NCBI GenBank assembly: GCA_002067065.1
Contig: MVPY01000068.1
Location: forward strand, 1 to 37,500
DNA from: Methanobacterium sp. PtaB.Bin024
GTDB lineage: Archaea; Methanobacteriota; Methanobacteria; Methanobacteriales; Methanobacteriaceae
Direction: 5' to 3'
DNA: 37,500 nt
The position numbers and the translations under genes were made by a program. The notes below the pieces were generated by a model that was not told where the DNA came from, did not search any database, and saw only the letters and a list, made by a program, of their open reading frames with translations. Numbering within the stretch: the first letter of the stretch is position 1; each line of letters begins with the position of its first letter. Shown here piece by piece: positions 31,267 to 37,500 of this stretch.

Positions 31267-31938
31267 TTAAAAAGCGAATTCACACACCAGACAACGGTGG
31301 TCTTTCTCATAGGGCTCCAGATCCACCTTATCCACCACTCGGAAACCATGCTCTTTTAATTTGGAGGCTTCTTCCCTGAATATCTTTCTAGGTTTACGGG
31401 AAACATCAATACTCCTGGCTTTTATCATGATCATCCCCTGACACTCATCTTTCAGGTACATGCGCATGTTATCCATGAAGATCTCAGTCTGATTGGGCTG
31501 GGCCACATCGGAATAGAGAAAATCCACCTTTTCTGTTAAATTCAGATAGTTCTGGGGTTTGCTAGCATCTTCAAGGAGAGGTATCATATTTTCCCGTGCC
31601 CGGCAGACAGGTAAAAGCTCCCGCATCATACGGGGTGCAAACTCCACACAGTAAATCACACCCTCAGTGATGATATCTGAGATATGTGATGGGGTGGTTC
31701 CGGCAGAAGCACCCAAGTAGAGAATCTTAGAATCAACTTCAACCGGCAATATTTCCAAACCATTTAGAATGGCTGCTGCCAACTTAGAACGGCGAGGATC
31801 CCATAAACGGTACTCTACATCCTCGTGTTCTATCAGTTTCTCCCCATAAACTCTTACCCCTGGGTTGAGGTTACAGGTGGCCAGGTGACCTTCCAGTTCA
31901 TATATGCCGGTGAATTTATGCTGTGTTCTATCTTCCAT
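31267..31938 (-). CDS. flpA: Fibrillarin-like rRNA/tRNA 2'-O-methyltransferase
   Basis: The product has 223 residues, the usual length for archaeal fibrillarin. The SAM-binding loop is ILYLGASAGTTPSHISDI, followed by the acidic GVIYCVEFAPRMMREL. DFLYSDVAQPNQTEI and the catalytic lysine segment GMIMIKARSIDVS complete the active site. The enzyme methylates ribose 2'-OH in C/D box ribonucleoproteins together with Nop5 and L7Ae, guided by small RNAs. GAGGA lies 6 bases before the ATG. Its partner nop5 lies upstream on the same strand but is separated by a small membrane-protein gene and 470 bases. Confidence 0.95.
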   Translation of the reverse strand: MEDRTQHKFTGIYELEGHLATCNLNPGVRVYGEKLIEHEDVEYRLWDPRRSKLAAAILNGLEILPVEVDSKILYLGASAGTTPSHISDIITEGVIYCVEFAPRMMRELLPVCRARENMIPLLEDASKPQNYLNLTEKVDFLYSDVAQPNQTEIFMDNMRMYLKDECQGMIMIKARSIDVSRKPRKIFREEASKLKEHGFRVVDKVDLEPYEKDHRCLVCEFAF

Positions 31939-32408
31939 ACATGTTCCTCAGATAAGGTTGGATCCTTTCAGTTGATATTATCCTTGTTAAATTCTGATAA
32001 TAGATACCTATTGCACCTCGAAGTTATATTAAATTTTGCAGGGCTACTGATTGCCAATGCACCCTTATTTTTTTATTCAACAGTAAAGGCTTTCCTAGAT
32101 TGATAATACTTCGTAAACTCTTTATTTATATTCTAATTGGATGTTGCAGACCATTGTAACATTGTTCTGCTGATAGATAGAATCTCCTCTAGAATACAAT
32201 TTCTGTCTTATGTAGAAAATTGATCAGATAATTAATAGTTAAATGAATTAAATTTGTTCTCTGTAGAAGATTTCAGAGTTTTGGTGAGTATTGTCTGGCT
32301 ATTATAGAATAATTATTTGTCTTCTGTAGAATAAATTTACTTATCTTCTTAGGAATTTTACTTATCCTCTTAGGGATTCCTGATAGAAAATTAAATAGTT
32401 TATCAGAG
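31939..32408. other. 470-base spacer with degenerate short repeats, no gene recognised
   Basis: It lies between flpA and the small membrane-protein gene and is AT-rich. Several variants of TTCTGTAGAAWAT occur (near 32210, 32260, 32323), together with TATAGAATAAT and GATAGAAAATT, plus a 21-base tandem repeat at 32336. An open frame at its left end on the plus strand overlaps flpA antisense and looks spurious. The flpA promoter should be here. Confidence 0.4.
32336..32377. repeat. 21-base tandem repeat, two copies
   Basis: TTTACTTATCTTCTTAGGAA(T) at 32336-32356 is followed directly by TTTACTTATCCTCTTAGGGA(T) at 32357-32377, with two mismatches. It is part of the repeat-bearing spacer upstream of flpA. 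Confidence 0.6.
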
Positions 32409-32687
32409 TTATTCTGGTGTTTGGGGGTTAAATTTAATATCTTTCAGGGTTTCATGGAGTTTTTCATGGGACTCATCAACGGTTTTTTTAATAGCCTTTG
32501 CTTCCTGATCTATGTTAGATAAACAGGTTTCAGCCTGTATCTTGTTTTGTTCCATGGTTTCCTTGAGTATGAGAAAATTATTCTTGAGTCGCTCCTCAAC
32601 CCTACGGGAAAACTGAATGGCATACACTGCCAAAATAATTGAAAAAACACTGGATATTATGGACACCACTGCCACTACATCAACCAT
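32409..32687 (-). CDS. Small membrane-anchored coiled-coil protein
   Basis: The product has 92 residues. An N-terminal membrane helix spans about 3-25 (VVAVVSIISSVFSIILAVYAI), followed by a charged helix (RRVEERLKNNFLILKETMEQ, then QEAKAIKKTVDESHEKLHETL) likely to be a cytoplasmic coiled coil. There is no signal cleavage site. AGGTGGTG precedes the ATG. It sits between nop5 and flpA on the same strand, an unusual position, and has no evident link to RNA methylation. I do not recognise the family. Confidence 0.65.
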   Translation of the reverse strand: MVDVVAVVSIISSVFSIILAVYAIQFSRRVEERLKNNFLILKETMEQNKIQAETCLSNIDQEAKAIKKTVDESHEKLHETLKDIKFNPQTPE

Positions 32688-32830
32688 TCACACCACCTTC
32701 CTGACATATAATCAAAGGGATCATCATTAACTCCATTAAAACAGTGTAAGATACACATCCACTCAACCTCTCTTGATGGATACACCATGTGATATGTTTA
32801 TAACAGTTTATAATTGGCCTATCAATTAAT

Positions 32831-34039
<1,209 letters not shown>

Positions 34040-34087
34040 TAATGTGTACTTGAAAGGATTTAAACCTTCTAAACTTAAGGTGTAATC

Positions 34088-34993
34088 ATGCTGGAAGTGG
34101 AAATATGCCAGATGAAAATGAAAAACCCCACCCTTTTAGCGGCAGGGGTGCTGGGAAGCACGGCTTCATCCCTGAACTGGGCAGCCAATAGTGGAGCCGG
34201 GGGAGTAGTAACCAAATCCTTTGGCCTGGAACCCAACAAGGGCTATCCCAACCCTACCACTGTAGAAGTGGAAGGGGGAATAATCAATGCCATAGGACTG
34301 TCCAACCCTGGAGTGGAAGCTTTCCAGGAGGAACTGAAAAAACTGGAGGGAAACGTGCCCCAAGTGGCCTCTATCTATGGTGCCACACCAGAAGAATTCT
34401 CCCAGATCGCCAGCCAGGTGGATAAACTGGTGGATGCCCTGGAACTCAACGTATCCTGCCCCCATGCCATGGAAGGCTGCGGAGCATCAATAGGCCAGGA
34501 TCCGGATTTAACTACCCAGATCGTGAGGAAGGTTAAAAAATCAGTTAAATCCCCGGTGATAGTTAAACTAACCCCCAATGTAACAGATATTGTGGAAATA
34601 GCCAGAGCAGCAGAAAGTGGAGGGGCCGATGCCCTGACACTCATTAATTCCCTGGGTCCTGGTATGAGGATCGACCTGGAAACAGCCCGACCTGTACTGG
34701 CCAACCGTTTCGGGGGAATGTCCGGCCCAGCCATAAAACCCATAGCCCTCCGCTGCGTGTACCAGGTGCACCAGGAAGTCCCCTTACCCATAATGGGTGT
34801 AGGTGGAATCCGGGATTACCGGGATGTGGTGGAATTTTTATACGCCGGAGCAACGTGCGTCCAGATTGGAACCGCAATCATGTACCATGGACTGGACATC
34901 TTCCAAGAAATAAGCAATGGTCTTTTGAAGTTCATGGAGGACAAATGCTACCAAAAAGTGGAGGAAATGGTAGGACTGGCTCATGAATTATAG
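34088..34993 (+). CDS. pyrD: Dihydroorotate dehydrogenase, catalytic subunit (class 1B)
   Basis: The product has 301 residues. Conserved segments are MKNPTLLAAGVLGS, GAGGVVTKS, NAIGLSNPG, and the active-site ELNVSCPHAMEGCG in which a cysteine acts as base (class 1). IVKLTPNVTDI and the phosphate loop MGVGGIRDYRDVVEFLYAGA bind FMN. The enzyme oxidises dihydroorotate to orotate in pyrimidine synthesis. PyrK, encoded next, passes the electrons to NAD. AAGGTG lies 6 bases before the ATG. Confidence 0.95.
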   Translation: MLEVEICQMKMKNPTLLAAGVLGSTASSLNWAANSGAGGVVTKSFGLEPNKGYPNPTTVEVEGGIINAIGLSNPGVEAFQEELKKLEGNVPQVASIYGATPEEFSQIASQVDKLVDALELNVSCPHAMEGCGASIGQDPDLTTQIVRKVKKSVKSPVIVKLTPNVTDIVEIARAAESGGADALTLINSLGPGMRIDLETARPVLANRFGGMSGPAIKPIALRCVYQVHQEVPLPIMGVGGIRDYRDVVEFLYAGATCVQIGTAIMYHGLDIFQEISNGLLKFMEDKCYQKVEEMVGLAHEL

Positions 34994-35089
34994 CCGGAAT
35001 GGTAATTAATACAATTAATTTAGATATACATGAAAATTGAAAATAAGAGAATAACTAACATTATAATCACATTATAAGGGATGGATGGC

Positions 35090-35884
35090 ATGAATTTTCC
35101 ACAGGTAGTGAAGATCAAGAGGATAGTTGAGGAAACACCCACAGTAAAAACCTTCTTTTTACCCTGGGAATTTACGGATGAAAATCCGGGCCAGTTCGTC
35201 ATGGTCTGGAACTTCCAGGATGAAAAACCCATGTCCATCTCCAGTATGGATCCAGTTACTGGTGAGATAGGTATCTCAGTGAAGATGGTGGGACCCTTCA
35301 CCCAGGCACTGCACAAACTCCAGGAAAACGACCAGTTAGGTATAAGAGGACCATATGGCCGAGGATTCCAGATTGCAGGTTCCAGAGTGCTGGTAGTGGG
35401 TGGGGGGATAGGAATGGCACCTGTAGCAGCCTTCACTGAGGAAGCATCCCGTAGAGGTATTGAAGTGGATGTTATAACTGCTGCCACCACCAAAAAGGAG
35501 ATACTTTTCCAGGAACGACTTGAAACGGCTGGTGCAAATGTTTTGCCCACCACTGATGATGGTAGTCATGGATTCTGCGGTTTTGCCACAGAACTGGCTG
35601 AAAAACTCATAAAAGAAGAAGATTACCACATGCTGGTGGCCTGCGGTCCAGAGATCATGATGAAAAAGCTCTCTGACATATCCTACCAGAACCAGCTACC
35701 AGGCCAGTTTTCCCTGGAAAGATACATGAAGTGTGCCATGGGCCTCTGTGGCCAGTGTTGTGTGGATGATGTGGGTTGGAGGATATGTGTGGAGGGACCG
35801 GTATTTTGGGGAGACCAGCTATGCATGATATCAGAATTCGGGAAATACAGGAGAGATTCTTCAGGTCAAAAGAATCATTTTTAG
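35090..35884 (+). CDS. pyrK: Dihydroorotate dehydrogenase, electron-transfer subunit
   Basis: The product has 264 residues from the ATG at 35090; an ATG at 35081 is in frame but lies on top of the GGGATGG ribosome site. The FAD domain has NPGQFVMVWNFQDEKPMSIS. The NAD domain has RVLVVGGGIGMAPVAAF, then LVACGPEIMM. The [2Fe-2S] ligands form C-x4-C-x2-C with a later cysteine (CAMGLCGQCC, then RICVEGP). It takes electrons from PyrD to NAD. The gap to pyrD is 96 bases, so they likely share a transcript. Confidence 0.94.
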   Translation: MNFPQVVKIKRIVEETPTVKTFFLPWEFTDENPGQFVMVWNFQDEKPMSISSMDPVTGEIGISVKMVGPFTQALHKLQENDQLGIRGPYGRGFQIAGSRVLVVGGGIGMAPVAAFTEEASRRGIEVDVITAATTKKEILFQERLETAGANVLPTTDDGSHGFCGFATELAEKLIKEEDYHMLVACGPEIMMKKLSDISYQNQLPGQFSLERYMKCAMGLCGQCCVDDVGWRICVEGPVFWGDQLCMISEFGKYRRDSSGQKNHF

Positions 35885-36267
35885 GATTTTGGGGTAATAA
35901 ATGCATATTTCGGTCATTTTTATACATTTTGGATGTTAGAATAATTATTATTCTAATTAACTGAGTTTATAGATTTTCCAAAGTTTTCTTGGTTTTTAAT
36001 TAGTTTTATTCCGAAATTGCAGGTTATACTCCCTTAAAATTATTAAGAAAATAATAATACTATTATATTATGGCAATTTTTATAAAAAAATAAATTAGTT
36101 TATAGTACACATTAGGGGTATTATGCTCTTTCAAGTGGTAATTTTTACGGGATATACCTACAATCAATACACATTATAGGAAAATGAAGTAAACTTTATA
36201 ACGTACAAATGCTTACACTATATTGTTACTTTAACAGGAAATTGTTATCATATTGGAAGATGGTAAA
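35885..36267. other. 383-base AT-rich spacer with a promoter for DUF2085
   Basis: No open frame of useful length is present. A TATA-like AACTTTATAAC (36192-36202) could drive the DUF2085 gene, with a leader of about 50 bases. No repeats or RNA structure stand out. Confidence 0.45.
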
Positions 36268-36651
36268 ATGGGGGGAGGATCTAAAGTTAAAAATTTAAAT
36301 TCATCAGGTGGCTTTAGGCTCTCGAATTTAATTTGTCACAGGATGCCTGAAAGAACTTTTAAAATTAAAGGACATTATTTCCCAGTTTGTTCAAGGTGTA
36401 CTGGCTTTTATCTGGGTGCATTTTTCTATTTTATCTATGCTTATTATTTTTATGTGGATTATACTCTTTTTTTGTTACTGGTTGCATTTTTAATGATCCT
36501 TCCATCATTTCTTGACGGATTCACTCAACTGATTGGTTCAAGAGAAAGCCAGAATAGTTTAAGATTTATCACGGGATTGTTTGGGGGAATTGGGCTTGCA
36601 ATATTATTTAAAGCCCTTAAATGGATTATTCTAACATTTGGTATTATTTAA
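36268..36651 (+). CDS. DUF2085 membrane protein
   Basis: The product has 127 residues from the ATG at 36268; a TTG at 36253 is in frame but less likely. The DUF2085 signature is LICHRMPERTFKIKG, then PVCSRCTGFYLGAFFYFI, with conserved Cys/His residues near the membrane. About three membrane helices follow (45-62, 67-87, 100-125). GGFTQLIGSRES-type polar residues (DGFTQLIGSRESQNS) are conserved in the family. Function unknown. The zinc-ribbon gene starts 32 bases downstream, so they are probably cotranscribed. Confidence 0.82.
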   Translation: MGGGSKVKNLNSSGGFRLSNLICHRMPERTFKIKGHYFPVCSRCTGFYLGAFFYFIYAYYFYVDYTLFLLLVAFLMILPSFLDGFTQLIGSRESQNSLRFITGLFGGIGLAILFKALKWIILTFGII

Positions 36652-36683
36652 TTAGAAAATGTTATAAAAGGAGGTTTTAACGT

Positions 36684-37265
36684 ATGACAAAAGTTTGTCC
36701 AAATTGTAGCAAAGTAAACAAAGATAGCTCCACTTTTTGTGAGCACTGTGGTAATCCTTTACCAGAAGAAACCCAGAAAGGGGGTTTTATGGGCTGGTGG
36801 AACAAGCAAGGTACTGGAGTAAAAGTCGGAATTGGAATTGCAGGTGTATGCTGTGTGGGTCTTATTATTTTAATAGCATTTGGAGCTATGTTTCTTCCAG
36901 ATTTAAATACCTTATCTGATACTACAACTACAGATACATCATCATCCAGTACTCCTGCCACTAACACAGAATCCAGTAGTTCTTCCAGTAGTGATTCATC
37001 TAGTTCTGCTGTTTCATTAGTCATAAGTTATTCAGGGGAGTGGAGTGGTGCAATATCAGATGAATCAGGAACTCGCTCAATAGAAGGCACTGGTAGCAAA
37101 ACTATTGATTTGGGGGATATAACTGGAGCAGTAGCAGCCAACGCCCAAAAAATGGATGACAGCAGTGAAACTTTAACTATCTCCCTTAAAAGTGGAGGAG
37201 AAACTCTTGAAAAACAAAGTACATCTGCAGACTATGGGATGGCACAAGTGAGCGCGTATATATAA
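36684..37265 (+). CDS. Zinc-ribbon single-pass membrane protein with Ser-rich linker
   Basis: The product has 193 residues. The N-terminal zinc ribbon is CPNC...CEHC (about 5-22). One membrane helix spans about 47-70 (KVGIGIAGVCCVGLIILIAF). A Ser/Thr-rich linker (about 75-110) leads to a beta-rich outer domain (SLVISYSGEWSGAISDESGT). The type is common in Methanobacteriales and of unknown role. AGGAGG lies 9 bases before the ATG. The product, DUF2085 and the next gene look like a small membrane-protein cluster. Confidence 0.8.
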   Translation: MTKVCPNCSKVNKDSSTFCEHCGNPLPEETQKGGFMGWWNKQGTGVKVGIGIAGVCCVGLIILIAFGAMFLPDLNTLSDTTTTDTSSSSTPATNTESSSSSSSDSSSSAVSLVISYSGEWSGAISDESGTRSIEGTGSKTIDLGDITGAVAANAQKMDDSSETLTISLKSGGETLEKQSTSADYGMAQVSAYI

Positions 37266-37268
37266 ATC

Positions 37269-37297
37269 TTTTTTATTTTTTTCTTTTTTATTTTTTT
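37269..37297 (+). terminator. T-tract terminator
   Basis: Four runs of six or seven T occur directly after the zinc-ribbon membrane gene, as in archaeal oligo-T termination. Confidence 0.6.
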
Positions 37298-37321
37298 AAA
37301 TTATATTTTAGGGACTTGGCA

Positions 37322-37500
37322 ATGGTAAAATGTAAAAGACATGGCACTGAAAACCAGGACAATGCACTTCATTGTCAAGAATGTAGGGAGAAAATAAAAC
37401 CTAAAAAGGCTAAAAAAGGTTTAAACAAATTCATTTTAATTGGACTTGGAATATTAGGGCCTATTGTTTTGACGGTTGTTGTATTAATCCTCACTAGCAC
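37322..37500 (+). CDS. Zinc-ribbon membrane protein, N-terminal part (cut by window edge)
   Basis: Fifty-nine codons are visible from the ATG at 37322; the frame stays open to the edge. The N-terminus has CKRHGTENQDNALHCQEC, a C/H zinc ribbon of the same sort as the preceding gene, then a lysine-rich stretch (KPKKAKKG) and a membrane helix starting at about 40 (FILIGLGILGPIVLTVVVLI). TAGGGA lies about 8 bases before the ATG. It probably has the same ribbon-membrane-external layout as its neighbour. Confidence 0.65.
   Translation, partial: MVKCKRHGTENQDNALHCQECREKIKPKKAKKGLNKFILIGLGILGPIVLTVVVLILTS

Noticed and set aside
31825..32103. A 92-codon frame on the plus strand at the flpA start
   Set aside because: A third of it is antisense to flpA, and the rest is AT-rich spacer without a ribosome site or motif.

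Overview
The window reads as a stretch of a methanogenic archaeon of the order Methanobacteriales, most likely a mesophilic Methanobacterium-like species. This rests on established gene families: an archaeal Nop5/fibrillarin pair, an Rnl3-type RNA ligase, QueD/QueE of the archaeosine pathway, archaeal DUF366 and DUF5612 proteins, PsbP-like lipoproteins, CBS-domain arrays, TTTATA-type TATA boxes and AT-rich spacers. Nothing shows a prophage, an insertion sequence, a CRISPR array, or an rRNA or tRNA gene.

Layout. 1-1850 (minus strand): a TetR repressor, an iron-sulfur flavoprotein and the start of a polysaccharide pyruvyl transferase-like gene, behind one TATA box flanked by two TetR-type operators. 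1945-10842 (plus): a signalling block with a 1251-residue receiver/multi-PAS histidine kinase, an O6-alkylguanine methyltransferase, a CheB-CheR-PAS fusion and a second PAS histidine kinase. 10957-14670: a PNPOx-like flavoprotein, an atypical Fpg/Nei-family glycosylase, an ACT-DUF5612 protein, a small unknown protein, DUF6448 and a cupin. 14814-17196 (minus): homoserine dehydrogenase and a predicted nucleotidyltransferase. 17230-23716 (plus): a PPC/DUF296 protein, DUF366, QueD and QueE, then five consecutive CBS-domain genes ending at a clear stem-loop plus T-tract terminator. 23815-29566: RNA ligase, prephenate dehydratase overlapping a membrane protein with a Thr-rich tail, a PsbP-like lipoprotein, a 556-base spacer, a KH-domain NusA-like protein and CoaBC. 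29723-34033 (mostly minus): DUF362, a small plus-strand gene, fibrillarin, a small membrane protein and Nop5. 34088-37500 (plus): PyrD and PyrK, DUF2085, and two zinc-ribbon membrane proteins, the last cut by the window edge.

How the genes fit together. The TetR cluster looks like a self-regulated redox or envelope response unit. The two kinases and CheB-CheR-PAS look like a sensory module with no chemotaxis genes beside it. QueD and QueE make the 7-deazaguanine precursor of archaeosine, and DUF366 sits directly upstream. The CBS run carries about 18 CBS motifs in 4.1 kb and is probably a family of adenine-nucleotide sensors. Nop5 and fibrillarin form the C/D RNP methylation core. PyrD and PyrK form a heteromeric dihydroorotate dehydrogenase.

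Most notable observations: (1) a perfect 18-base palindrome inside the DUF362 gene that contains the bacterial chromosomal parS consensus; (2) a queE gene whose only well-placed start codon is AUA; (3) an in-frame TGA that cuts the last CBS motif of the second CBS gene while the rest of the domain stays readable downstream; (4) an Fpg-like protein lacking both the N-terminal catalytic proline and the zinc-finger arginine; (5) the five-gene CBS array itself.
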